A DNA stretch of 64,000 nt from Branchiostoma floridae (taxonomy: Eukaryota; Chordata; Leptocardii; Amphioxiformes; Branchiostomatidae). The position numbers were made by a program, and so were the translations under genes. The stretch lies in NCBI RefSeq assembly GCF_000003815.2, contig NC_049982.1:26802477-26866476 (forward strand), in the 5' to 3' direction. Under the pieces are notes generated by a model. That model saw only the letters and a program-made list of their open reading frames with translations, ran no database searches and had not been told where the DNA came from. Of this stretch, positions 25,651-35,548 are shown one piece after another. Position 1 is the first letter of the stretch; each line of letters opens with the position of its first letter.

Positions 25651-26880
25651 CTTTGTTTGAGATTTTATAGAAGAACAAGGTCTTACCAATTTCTGGTATG
25701 TTATTATGCAAATCAGTGTCCTCACCAGGCCTGCAGACACAACTCCCGCTCAGTGGTCCCAAGAAGTTTCCTTGTGGTACACCACATCATTGCTGTGCTC
25801 CAGCTCCTTTTTCTTTTTCCAACTTGTCAAGTTCCTGAAAAATAGAATAATCTTCCAATTGAGATCTGGTCACTGTATTTTTTTTTGCTGCTAAACCAAA
25901 CATTTGGCAGAATGAAATATCATATCCTGTCAGCATCACACTATCAATGACCTGTATTTCAAGCTCTGTGCAAAGTCAAAGAGGATGAGAAAGAACAAAA
26001 CCAAAGAATTCATCATTTTCAATGACCATTCCCTTTGTTTTGAGTCATTTTTTTCAGCTTCCAGAACTCTTAGATTTCACAATGACTGCAACTTTTCCTT
26101 GTGCGAAACCTTTTTTTTCCTTGCCCTTTATCAATTTTGGGGTGCCCAGAAGACGTCATCCATGTAATGAAATCAGTACAGCCTAACAGAGTATGCCTGA
26201 GGTTTACCTGTGCCACCAGGAGGGGTGCAGGAGGGTGGGAGGGGATCCCTGCTCTTGGCCTGAAGGTACAGAAGCTTTAATGAGTACTTCCCCAGGATCT
26301 AACTATCTATCATCATTAGGCATGCCATGCTGGGGCCCAACGTACATTTGTCATCCTGCAAGGTGCTGTTTAACCCCTTATCTCCATCTTTAATGTAAAT
26401 GTTTATGTAATGACTAGTGCTGCTTTGTGTGCCAGTAGATAAGACTTGCTTCTCATCTTGTATGTAGCCTTGCAGTGCTGTCATTTAGCAGTTATTGCCA
26501 TACAGATATCTTTATTGACACAACAAAAGTACAGCCACTTTCGAAAGGTCTGCTACAAATAATATTATTATATGAACAAACAAGTGTATACAATCAAGTA
26601 CATGAAGATCTACCAATAAGTACGTGTATCAAGATATCAGCATGTCGAGTTTAGGGCATCATTTGCTCTGTTGGTTCTAAGTCTGAATATGTACGTTGTA
26701 TCCTGTACAATTGTGGAGCAATAAAGTTGATTCATTCTTGTTCTATGGGTATTGCTGTAGACACAAATGTTTTCAAAATGATAAACAAAAAATCTGCAAT
26801 ATACAATCACATTTCATCTGTTCATTGAGACTTACCACAATTGTGGAAGGATTGACATAAAAACTATCAAGTTTTCAAAA
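25651..26880. other. No gene seen; retroposon fragments
   Basis: GTGGAGCAATAAAGTTGATTC at about 26716 and TATCTTTATTGAC near 26507 look like retroposon 3' ends in opposite orientations. No coding frame was recognised. Confidence 0.45.
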
Positions 26881-27190
26881 TTTCAACCCAAAGGCTGGAC
26901 TGTGTAAGGTTTGATCCACTCAGACTAAGATGGACACCCACTCGATAAGTGTGGTGGGTTCTTTAACGAGCTCGAGATGTGGTTCTCCTCAAATAAGAGA
27001 GCTATCCGATGGACAGCGCTAACCAAAGATGCATGTACTAGTATGTGTACTACACCTTTGCACCTGACTAAATTGAAACAACTGGTGTTAAGTGCTTTTC
27101 CAAAGGGCACGAGATCGGTAGCATATCAGCACACTCAAACTCAGAACCCCGCTCTTGTACATGGACCTAAGGGTCCTTTCATAAAACTGG
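26881..27190 (+). repeat. SINE-like or MITE-like dispersed sequence (unclassified)
   Basis: GTGGTGGGTTCTTTAACG followed by CTTTTCCAAAGGGCACGAGA and TCAGAACCCCGCTC resembles the organisation of invertebrate SINE bodies: a pyrimidine-rich 'TTCCAAAGGGCA' block followed by a terminal CAGAACCC. This is a judgement from pattern only; there is no second copy in the window. Confidence 0.3.
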
Positions 27191-27205
27191 TATTGAACAG
27201 TGGCC

Positions 27206-27448
27206 TAATCTCCAAGCAGATCTTGCTGTGGCAAATNNNNNNNNNNNNNNNNNNNNNNNNNNNNNNNNNNNNNNNNNNNNNNNNNNNNNNNNNNNNNNNN
27301 NNNNNNNNNNNNNNNNNNNNNNNNNNNNNNNNNNNNNNNNNNNNNNNNNNNNNNNNNNNNNNNNNNNNNNNNNNNNNNNNNNNNNNNNNNNNNNNNNNNN
27401 NNNNNNNNNNNNTTCCCATTTGCCACAGCAAGATCTGCTTGGAGATTA
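27206..27448. mobile_element. DNA transposon with 31-bp perfect inverted ends across a gap
   Basis: 27206-27236 and 27418-27448 are exact inverse complements over 31 bases; the ends read TAATCTCCAAGCAGATC inward. They are bracketed by identical 8-bp direct repeats CAGTGGCC at 27198-27205 and 27449-27456. An 8-bp duplication fits hAT or P-type transposons; the TAATC terminus is not the usual hAT CAG/TAG. Everything visible inside is the N gap plus five bases. A hairpin-prone centre may have caused the gap. Confidence 0.85.
27237..27412. other. Assembly gap, 176 N
   Basis: 176 N rather than the 100-N placeholder, so probably a size estimate. It lies exactly inside the inverted-end element. Confidence 0.95.
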
Positions 27449-27456
27449 CAGTGGCC

Positions 27457-28399
27457 CCAACGATCCATGGAATTTCTGGGCGGTCTGTTTACATAGCTTG
27501 TTACCATGGTAATTGGCGTGGTGATGTTGATGGTACACAGGAGACGACAACAGGTAGTGCTTCACATTGCTCTTACTCAAGTGTATGGTGGGAAAACCAT
27601 CCTTGACATATGATCTTGTACAATAGATCCTCATGTAAAGCTTAAATCTTCTATGCGTTCAAAGACATTTTGAGAAAACATACTTTTCTCAATTAGTCAA
27701 TACAGTGTGCGCTATTAATTCTATAACATATCCTTTATAAAAACTTTTTAAAATGTAGAAAAGATACATTACAAATACTGTAGATACATTAACTTTTGGT
27801 GGTATTATTTTGCAATAAGACTAAGAGGAGAAAGGAGGTTTTCGCTGAGTCTTATACTCATTGGTGAAAAAATTCTGTAGTCAAAGCAAAACGTAAACAA
27901 GGAAGTTTAATTTTGGTTGTGTACAAGAATTCTCATATATCCTATATTCTACCAACCTGATGAAATTATTTTCAGAATTCTGTAGTCTTTTAATAGTAAG
28001 TAAAACATTGGAAATGCACATTTGCGGTTTCATAGGTTCCTGATATTAAAACACCCGGAAAAGTTTAAACATTTATGATACACCTGTTCTAACAATCTCA
28101 TCTAACTGGAGAGAAGAGTTAGAGGGCCTTTCCATGTCTTTCTGTCAAAATCACTCACCACTATTGTTTTTGCTTATGATGACAAACATAACTCAGATTC
28201 TGGTCAAAGATTTTCAGTATAATGCTTTCGTCTAATATTTCAACCTGCATTATGGTCTGCCAGCAATAATACTCAAGGCTTTGGAGTGTGGAGTGACACA
28301 GAACAGGATTTGGTTGTACCGAATGACGACTAAAATGATTAGATGAATCACATCCTACTATGATAAAGGTCCTTTGTTATGACTTTCCATGCACAGCAA
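27457..28399. other. No gene seen
   Basis: AT-rich DNA with no repeat shared with the rest of the window that I could recognise. Confidence 0.5.
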
Positions 28400-29100
28400 T
28401 TATTGCAGAATGGTTTTGTAGTGCATCGCGGGTCATTACAGACTAGATTCAATTTGTGCGCTGTCAGTGATCAAATTCTGGAAAGAGCTGGGGGGGAAGT
28501 CTGGATCCGAAATGGCTTAAACAGTTTTGTTTCAACTAAAGACGAGCAGAGCTAGAGTCTGGCTATTACAACTGTCAACAACATTATGATTTTTAGTGCC
28601 CAGATTTCTCCTGGGTGTCTGCGAGCATTCATCCCCCGTAAACTTGGCTTTTAACATTCCGCAAATTCTGATTGTGACATTGAATGTGAAAATCCTTTTA
28701 TCAGACAATTCAAATACATTTGATGTCTTTTCTGTGGAAATGCCATTAAGTAGCGGCGCCTTTGTGAAGCACTGTGTGTATAATTGCGTTATGGCGGCTC
28801 ACAATGCCGGGAATTTTGACCCCCATCTTCCTCCCTTTGTGCTGCGAAAATCGGATTGTTGGAGCTGAATGGCATTCTGAGGTTTGTATTTTGCGTTTTC
28901 TCATTGAAATCCAACCACAATTACCAAATGGCCCCACCACGACTGGAGTTGGGCACCCCACCTGGGGGACGGCGGTATAGTATGGCAAGAAAAATAAAGG
29001 ATTTGTTTGACAGGGGCCTCCTAAAATCTCCTGCTGAATTTGAAACCTTGAATGAAAGAGCTGAAAAACAACTCAAAGCCCAAGAATACTAAAGAGGTAG
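28400..29100. other. Information-rich single-copy patch; possible conserved DNA or exon
   Basis: Lacks the dispersed families found around it, keeps CpGs and contains an ATGGCGGCTC start-like sequence (about 28791). That frame ends after 25 codons. The 54-codon frame at 28928-29092 lies at its right edge. Confidence 0.35.
28928..29092 (+). CDS. Weak candidate coding segment, 54 codons
   Basis: An ATG at 28928 opens a frame to a TAA at 29090-29092; upstream in frame it stays open to about 28856. The N-terminal third is Pro/Gly/Arg-rich (MAPPRLELGTPPGG). The rest is a charged, helix-prone stretch (KIKDLFDRGL, then FETLNERAEKQL) of balanced composition, unlike the repeat-derived frames elsewhere. 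I do not recognise a family. It could be the last exon of a gene, a micro-protein, or chance. No strong upstream splice acceptor is visible. Confidence 0.2.
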   Translation: MAPPRLELGTPPGGRRYSMARKIKDLFDRGLLKSPAEFETLNERAEKQLKAQEY

Positions 29101-29305
29101 TCCTCGGTCCTCGGGGGAATGCGCATTGCCAATTTGGAAAATGGGGCCATTGTGCCCATGATCTTTTAAAAGAACTGTGTGAATCCACCTGAGCAGAAGG
29201 ATTTGGCCAGTGTTAGATACGTCAATCTACAAATGGATGGTGTTAGCAACTTCCCTGGCTTGGGCATCAGTGTTTTTTCCTGGTGTCACCTTCCAGTGTT
29301 GAAAG

Positions 29306-29667
29306 CAGGGTTGTAGCCAGCACCCGTCCTTCAGTCCTTTGAAGGAATTTTGCAGCTGGGGACTGAAAAAAAATTGATCATTCCGTCCTTTGTGATGGAC
29401 AAAAATCTATATGTAAAATCAGTAAAGATATAAAAAAACGTCTTCTTGTGTAATTTTTCACCAAACAGATGAACAGCTTAGTCTACCAGCAAAATCTGCA
29501 CCTCAACATGTAGGAAATTGGGTTTCAGAGGGTCTAGATTTCAAAATATTTCAGGGGAGTATGCCCCCGGATCCCCTTAGGAACGTAATGCCTTCAGCTC
29601 GACGTCTCGTTCTTTCTGATTCAAAATCGAGGGGACTGAAAATGATTTCAGGCTGGCTACAACCCTG
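29306..29667. mobile_element. Non-autonomous hAT-type transposon, 362 bp
   Basis: Left end CAGGGTTGTAGCCAGC; right end GCTGGCTACAACCCTG, a perfect 16-bp inverse match. It is flanked by identical 8-bp direct repeats GTTGAAAG at 29298-29305 and 29668-29675. No transposase. Its inside contains GTTTCAGAGGGTCTAGATTT and GTATGCCCCCGGATCC, the module that forms the tandem core of the unrelated-ended element at 60209-61455. Confidence 0.92.
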
Positions 29668-29675
29668 GTTGAAAG

Positions 29676-30315
29676 GAATAGCTGGTGCGAGAGTGTCCCG
29701 AATGCTATCAATCGTTAATCGTAGCCAACCCACTCCAATTCAACGTTACGCATTGTCAGTAAATTCTACTTGAATCATGATTGGTTACTCTTATATGATT
29801 CTACGTAGCTTGTTACTTGTTATACTGAGCTCATCGTTAATCGTAAATTCTTTGTATTGTGTATGGTTGAACAGCACGTTTTCAAAAAGTCACAACAAAG
29901 CGTCTGGCCGTGTCGGTGTTCAAAGCCTCTCCTAACCAATTGAGATACCCGTATCTAGCACAGCAAAAAGAGAGAGAGAGACAATGACACACATGTGACC
30001 ATCATCGACAAACCAAGCGGATATAGAGACAACAGCAACAACACAGTCATCAATTTCTAATCATGACAGCCTTCCTGAATTTACCGTCAAGAATTGGCAG
30101 TCCTTCGACATGTACCGTTATACCGTTGGTACCAAGCCTTGACAGTACCCTCCCATACAGATCCTCCTACAAGCATAGACCAATGACGTTATAACCTCCT
30201 TGCATAGCTGGGTGAAATAATACCTTCCCAGGAGTACAAAACCACCCTGATGATCTTATCAGAAGAAACATCATTCCTACACTCAAGTTCCCTGCTCACA
30301 GCTGGTTAAACCTGT
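29676..30315. other. No gene seen
   Basis: Single-copy sequence with a short (GA)n near 29970. Confidence 0.5.
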
Positions 30316-30413
30316 AGCCTGGAAGCCAGACAGTTTCCAGGGCCTACACAGGCCAGCTCCTCAGCTCCAGGGCCAACATGCCCCAAAGGAAATTTTGCAC
30401 AGGGCCCTCCAGG
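30316..30413 (+). repeat. ~98-bp dispersed repeat (CAGGGCCTACACAGGCC type), copy 2
   Basis: Second copy of the 21543-21638 sequence. The ends CCTGGAAG and CCTCCAGG are weakly inverse, so it may be a small MITE remnant. Confidence 0.7.
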
Positions 30414-30447
30414 TTCCTGAGACACTTACACTTGGTATCAAGTCCAA

Positions 30448-30732
30448 GGCTCGAAAGACCCACTTGCATGCACACTTGCAAATGCAACCACATTTTGCTT
30501 GGTGCAACTAAATTTTAAACCCGGGTAGCACAGTGCGCAACCTGAAATTCTGCAGTCTTAGTGGAACATCGCTTTTCCCCCCACCTATGTGTACGTGCAT
30601 AAGCTTTTGTATTTCTTTCATCAGTATGTAACGGGAAGAAAAAATAATAGAGAAATCGCTGATTTGAAGAAAGCAAGAAGTGGGGCAACCTGTATCTTAA
30701 GTATTTTACTGAAAAATATATTTTAAGCACTG
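30448..30732. mobile_element. Family X DNA element, ~285 bp
   Basis: Shares order and sequence with 45094-45434: GCTCGAAAGACCCACTTGC, GTGCAACTAAATTTTAAACC, GAAGTGGGGCAACCTG and a right end TTTTAAGCACTG. Ends are weakly inverse (GGCTCGAAA against TTTTAAGCAC). No clear target duplication, so the edges are approximate. Confidence 0.6.
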
Positions 30733-31269
30733 CACTCTATCGTGGATTGGCCAGACGAATTTTTCTCCTTCGCTGGGGAACTGTTTCGCATCCAGTAAGA
30801 GTTTAACACGGTAGGAGTTTCATCTAACAGCGTAGACTTCCTACCAGGAGGGAAAGATTAGCCCAGCGGCAGAGAGCTTCATATGCCTCGGAGAGACCCT
30901 GGCTAAGCCACCATAGACTGGGTTAGCCAACACTGAGACTACGATGTGATCATTATGTTTGTCTCATAGCCAAAGGATATACCCAATATATTTGTATCTC
31001 CTTGCATGTTCTGTCTAGTTAATCTGGGGTTTCAAGTGTGTTCCTAAAACAGCAGTTAATCTCTTTGACATCATTATCAATTATTTATATCAGTTATGAT
31101 GGGACTAAAACTCGTGAAAAAAGGGGCGAGAGCAAACGACATAAGGGACAAAAATTTGTGTTTTTTAGTTGTAGGCCTAATTTACATGTCCAATTTTGCA
31201 ATATTGGGATGGCGACAGCTTTTCTATAAAAACCAAGCCACCTGTTTCAGATGTCAGTACAATCAATGT

Positions 31270-31478
31270 ATATTGCAAATGTAGAAATTTTGCGGTGGTT
31301 TAGTGTTTGCGGTTTTTGTGTTGCAAATTTACCGCAAACTTAAAACCACCGCGACCATTTATCCACAGCAGTAAGAGACTACAATGCATGGTGCTACCGT
31401 AAACTTAAAACCACAGCAAACATTCTTTCTTCCCGCCGCGAAATTAAATCCCCGCGAACTTAAATGCATTTACAGTAT
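31270..31478. mobile_element. Family U MITE (AAATGCATTTACAGTAT ends), ~209 bp
   Basis: Right end is CTTAAATGCATTTACAGTAT; left end ATATTGCAAATGTAGAAATT is a decayed inverse match. Inside are GTTTGCGGTTTTTG and ACCGCAAACTTAAAACCACC. The same element, opposite orientation, is at 38831-39045. Fragments occur near 32925-33003 and 62755-62840. Confidence 0.75.
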
Positions 31479-33019
31479 CCTTTATAGGTACTGTTATGCT
31501 CCCCGGGAAAATTGTGGAATCTACACCTTCTGAAATGCTATTTCCTTTATTTTGAGGGGCAAAATTAGCTGGTAGATTCAGCTTGGTTCAATTAATATAT
31601 TTACATGCTAATTTTTGGCCATCAAAGAGGACGGAATGGGCAAAATTTTTGTCCGTCCCCAGCGGAAAATTCCCTCAAAGGATGGAAGGAGGCACACTGG
31701 CTAGAAACCTGGCATATAGTCAAAGCTTGAACAGCGAGGTCCATTCTCCCACTGTGTGAATTTCCTGGCACCATTGTTAGGACATTTCTCCTCCAATTTC
31801 AGACCTAGACAGAAACGTCAAGCAAGTTTAGGAAAGACGGTACCTGTATGATGGATGCCCTTGTTTGTAGGTGCCATTCCTCCCCTGAGAGACCAACCAC
31901 AACTAATCTCCCAGCACACATACCTGCAGATGGAGATATTATGGATGTGGAGAGTTTTTACTCACTATTAGAAGCAGAGAGACTGATGTGTGGAGTGTCA
32001 TTTGCAAATGGCCTGTCAAACAACTAAAATCACTGTTACAACGAAGAAAAGGGATTCTCGCTGAATTGACATGTAGACAGGTTTGGGTTTTGCAAAATTC
32101 ATTGCATTTTGCATTGATTTTAAAACAACTGGAGTTGGTGTTTAGTCGTAGTAAGCAGTGACAACGATTACTTCAGGATATCTTTTTAACCTTTCGCCTG
32201 CATAGGTATAGCTGTTTAACAATAAGTTTGTATCAGTTACTGAGTTGGGTACCAGGAAGAATGTTGATTTCTTCATGCCTACAATCATGTTTTCATTAAT
32301 TTCTTCGACAGTATTTGTAGTCTTGTCACAATTTTTGAGTTGAGGGTAAGAAAGATACACATAACAGTATGCAAATCAGAGCCTAATTTGCATAATCAAT
32401 GAGGAAAACTTATTTTCAAGTGGTGCAAAATGACATGGCCTAATTTTCATGATCGATGTAAAAACGGGTACAGTATCTTAGTTGTTAAATTGTAAAAGTA
32501 AAGTTGTAAAAAGTTTACAGTTAGTCACGTTGGTAACTTTGTTACAATACCCTTAATTGCTTCATGCCGGGCATGTGAATGCTATAATAATCTGTTACCC
32601 ACACGTAAGACATGTGTCATACGGCATGTATCATATAATACATTTGTACTTAACTTGCGAGTGCGTAAAACGTCTGAAATGCCTCTGGAGCTCTTAAGTG
32701 CCTTACATCAGAGTTGTCAGTTTGTTGTGATGATGCCTCAGGGGACACACCACCAACGTCCTCAGGATGTTCTACTGGATCACATCTCAGCCTGCTTCCT
32801 TCCTTTTCTCTTGTCAGTTTTGAAACAGTCAACGTTATCATGGATCTAATCTGGCAATGATTTTAGTATTTCACTGTCTGGTAACATGTACAACACCTAC
32901 ATGTACATGTTTGCAGGGATTTACTTTCGCGGTAGCATGAAAATTGCAGTGTTCATGGTGGTTTTAAGTTTGCAGTAGCGCCATCTACTGTAGTCATATA
33001 CTGTAATGGAGAAAAGTTT
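31479..33019. other. No gene seen; transposon fragments
   Basis: 31600-31713 ends in CACTGGCTAGAAACCTGG, resembling the right end of a hAT element (compare 24564), but no left end is found. 32925-33003 is a family U fragment that includes TAGCGCCATCTACTG (32976-32990), a CTCF-like motif on the minus strand. Confidence 0.45.
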
Positions 33020-33219
33020 GTATTGGTTGTGGCTTGTGGAGACATGAATGTACATTAAAAAAAGTCTTCACTCACTCACTCACTCACTCACTCACTCACT
33101 CACTCACTCACTCACTCACTCACTCACTCACTCACTCACTCACTCACTCACTCACTCACTCACTCACTCACTCACTCACTCACTCACTCACTCACTCACT
33201 CACTCACTCACTCACTCAC
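33020..33219 (+). repeat. Retroposon tail expanded into a (TCAC)38 tract
   Basis: 33068-33219 is an uninterrupted tetranucleotide tract of 152 bases. Just before it, GAATGTACATTAAAAAAAGTC matches the retroposon tail at 191-215 (GAATGTACAATAAAAGTC followed by TTCATTCATTCATT). The tract is therefore best read as the expanded 3' tail of that retroposon. The Leu-Thr-His-Ser frames across it are artefacts. Confidence 0.85.
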
Positions 33220-33439
33220 AGCAAACCCTGAGCAACTGTACAGCATCCAAAATTGGCAATTGCAAGATGTTATTATATATATATTTATTATTTAATAAGT
33301 ATGATTTAAAAGACAACAAAACACAAATTAAAGATGTTCCAAAAAATCATCATCTATGGAATTCATTGATCTGTCAGAGGTAGCAGTCAATTATTCTAGT
33401 GGCAAGTGGGTGTGACAGATGTACATGTACATTCTACTG
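33220..33439. other. Spacer between tetranucleotide tract and TRIM
   Basis: AT-rich, nothing recognised apart from a GTACATGTAC palindrome at 33421-33430. Confidence 0.5.
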
Positions 33440-33443
33440 CTGG

Positions 33444-33610
33444 TGTAACAGTGGTGTTCAAGTACCGCCTATCGTCCTTGCCCAAGGGCACTAGTGCTTT
33501 TGTGGCGACGGTGATAGCGTTCGTGATTTGTGATCTGCCGACCCCGGTTCGATTCCGGGTAGGGGGCATGTTGTTTCTTTCTGTTCTTACTCGCCCCTCT
33601 GGTTGTTTCA
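33444..33610 (+). repeat. TRIM 5' LTR, 167 bp, with internal tRNA-like segment
   Basis: Starts TGTAACAGTGG and ends GGTTGTTTCA. It contains CCTTGCCCAAGGGCACTAG, a hallmark of many SINE bodies, followed by a tRNA-like region with both Pol III boxes (33503-33519 and 33546-33556). Confidence 0.85.
33503..33568 (+). promoter_or_regulatory. tRNA-like region with A box and B box inside the LTR
   Basis: TGGCGACGGTGATAGCG (33503-33519) is A-box-like and GGTTCGATTCC (33546-33556) is a consensus B box. The T arm is intact: a CCCGG stem (33543-33547), the seven-base loop TTCGATT and CCGGG (33555-33559), followed by TAGGGGG as the 3' acceptor side. The 5' acceptor side does not pair, so this is not a functional tRNA gene. 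It is a plausible type 2 Pol III promoter. An identical copy lies in the 3' LTR at about 33774-33839. Confidence 0.7.
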
Positions 33611-33611
33611 C

Positions 33612-33628
33612 TGGTTCCCATGCCGACC
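33612..33628 (+). other. Primer-binding site, tRNA-Glu-like
   Basis: TGGTTCCCATGCCGACC starts one base after the 5' LTR. Animal tRNA-Glu isoacceptors end so that the complement reads TGGTTCCCATACCGGG; the first 13 bases differ at one position only. The tRNA sequence is from memory of the family, so the exact match should be rechecked. Confidence 0.6.
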
Positions 33629-33696
33629 CTGTGAGTAACAGGCTAGCGGATGTGCCACACAGGGATGTCGAACTCGGAGATTCGAGGACGAATCTT

Positions 33697-33711
33697 GAAG
33701 AAAAGGGGGAG
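33697..33711 (+). other. Polypurine tract of the TRIM
   Basis: Fifteen purines, GAAGAAAAGGGGGAG, then TAG, then the 3' LTR start at 33715. Position and composition fit a plus-strand primer. A 7-bp hairpin AGATTCG-AGGA-CGAATCT lies just upstream (33679-33696). Confidence 0.75.
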
Positions 33712-33714
33712 TAG

Positions 33715-33881
33715 TGTAACAGTGGTGTTCAAGTACCGCCTATCGTCCTTGCCCAAGGGCACTAGTGCTTTTGTGGCGACGGTGATAGCGTTCGTGATTT
33801 GTGATCTGCCGACCCCGGTTCGATTCCGGGTAGGGGGCATGTTGTTTCTTTCTGTTCTTACTCGCCCCTCTGGTTGTTTCA
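33715..33881 (+). repeat. TRIM 3' LTR, 167 bp
   Basis: Identical to 33444-33610 at every base I compared, followed by the CTGG target duplicate. Confidence 0.85.
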
Positions 33882-33885
33882 CTGG

Positions 33886-35548
33886 TACTTTGCTTCTTCT
33901 TTAAACAGGTGGGAGCTTTAAAGGCATTCAGCAAGGTGTGTACAAATTCTTAAGACTCTTGAAGTTACTGGACAGCAAACTTCTACCCTGTACTTGTAAT
34001 AGTGACTTTACTACATGTATGCAAATCTCAGTCAACATGTATTCTAACGTCCTTTAACGATCTGATAAAAGAATTGTACTCTTAAGATAACATCTTTGCT
34101 TTGGAGTCTTTTACGTAGCTCCAGACAGATAATGCAATAGCTTCGTACAGAGATAGACAGTTTTCAGTCTCAACCTCTACAAGTCTGGCCATCTTACATA
34201 AGAAAGGAGAGACAGAAATCTCATTTCTGCCTATAGAGAAACAGGAGGCCTTTTGAAGCCAATTCATCACATTGATAGGATAATACAATTTTGCGCCTAC
34301 AAAAGCTGGTGGGGTAACACTTGAAAGCACTTTATTGTAATGAAATGCCCAGAAAGATCCAGTTAGATCGGCGGCGGTCTCCCGGTAGTTGCCCAAATGT
34401 AGTTGTAGCATTGTTCCTTTGGTGCGCGCCATTATGTCAGACATAGTGTGGGTTTTGATTGTTTCTATACCATTAGTGAAGATGATTACCTTGGAGGATG
34501 GTGGGGAGTTGGATAGCTGCTGGTTATTTTAGTACCACTTTGATATGCAACACTTAACACCAGTGGAGGAGTTTGGAATTGTTAAAGACTGCTTCGTACG
34601 GAGAGTCCCCCCTGGGGGACGCACAGGGGGGGCAAGGTTGTCAGCGGGGAACGTATGTACGGTACGGCGGGAGGGTGATGGTGATATACCGGCACAGTTG
34701 GAACAGCGAGTAGTTAGAATCACAGGGATAACTGCAGCGCTGGGATTCGCCATGTTGGTAGGCAAGAGTAATGATAAAACAAATAGGAAGGGCCAGTCGG
34801 CATTTGGGAGTAAATGCAGCATAGCTTCCTGCATTTGTAAAGTCGTAAACTCTAAAGTGAGCATTTTGTTGGTAATTGTTTTACCCTTCAACAGGTAAAA
34901 CCTCATCAAACAAATCGAAATCAATTAAACTCATTGTAACATTATCTTCTTTCGTTGTAAGATCGTAGCTTAAGATTGCACTTTACTTATGTCTATTTAC
35001 TATATGTCTATAACCTAAATTGCTTATATTTTGGGTTATGACATCAAGTAAGAAGTTTTACTATCATTACACAATGACCAGAGGACCACAGCTTAAGATC
35101 CCGCCCAAAGGACAGAGACACTGTCCAGTAGCAGACAAGTCAGGTAAGCAACAACATCCGAGATTCAAATCAAACTCATGAGGTCTTGGTCCATGGCAGA
35201 GTCACTGGGCAAGGTGGACTCTCACTGCACTTGGGGCACCAGTGGGGCACTGCGGGGTTTGTAGATGACTTAACTAATTTCGGAAATAAAGAATGAATTT
35301 TCTACCGTTTTGCACATTTTGTTGTCATACTTTTACTAATGATGCAATATCTAATTTAGTAAAAATCGCAAAAATAACAAAACAAGAAACGAACAAGAAA
35401 CGAACCCAGCAGTGTCGCACTTGTGCCCTAAGTCTAGTGAGAGTCCACGTTAACAACTGGACTACACATGCCACGATAAGAGTGAAATACTCTGGCTGAT
35501 CAGTCAGTTTGAACACAAACGGTCACTGATCATCGAAACCAGCCAAAT
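33886..35548. other. No recognised gene; open frames on both strands at 34.1-34.9 kb
   Basis: Minus-strand frames of 120 and 131 codons (34082-34444 and 34529-34924) and an overlapping plus frame of 117 codons are longer than the local average but show no domain I know. A CAAGTCAGGTAAGC donor-like sequence sits at about 35138-35151. No coherent exon chain could be built. Confidence 0.35.

Larger units (their letters stand above)
33444..33881 (+). mobile_element. Complete TRIM: miniature Ty3/Gypsy-like LTR retrotransposon, 438 bp
   Basis: Two 167-bp direct repeats, identical base for base, surround a 104-bp interior. Each begins TG and ends CA. The whole is bracketed by a 4-bp direct repeat CTGG (33440-33443 and 33882-33885). 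One base after the first LTR lies TGGTTCCCATGCCG, a primer-binding site resembling the 3' end complement of tRNA-Glu. A purine run GAAGAAAAGGGGGAG ends three bases before the second LTR. The upstream TTCGAGGACGAAT is typical of Ty3/Gypsy 3' ends. There is no coding capacity, so it must borrow proteins. Identical LTRs imply recent insertion. The alternative is an unequal-exchange dimer of a SINE; the PBS, purine run and TG/CA ends argue against it. Confidence 0.85.

Noticed and set aside
30840-30960. tRNA suggested by TTAGCCCAGCGGCAGAG
   Set aside because: A-box-like only; no B box and no cloverleaf.
33034-33383. Leu-Thr-His-Ser repeat proteins
   Set aside because: Pure translation of the (TCAC)n tract in different frames.
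34082-34924. Two consecutive minus-strand frames of 120 and 131 codons
   Set aside because: No recognised domain; the plus strand is open over the same stretch; no convincing splice signals join them.
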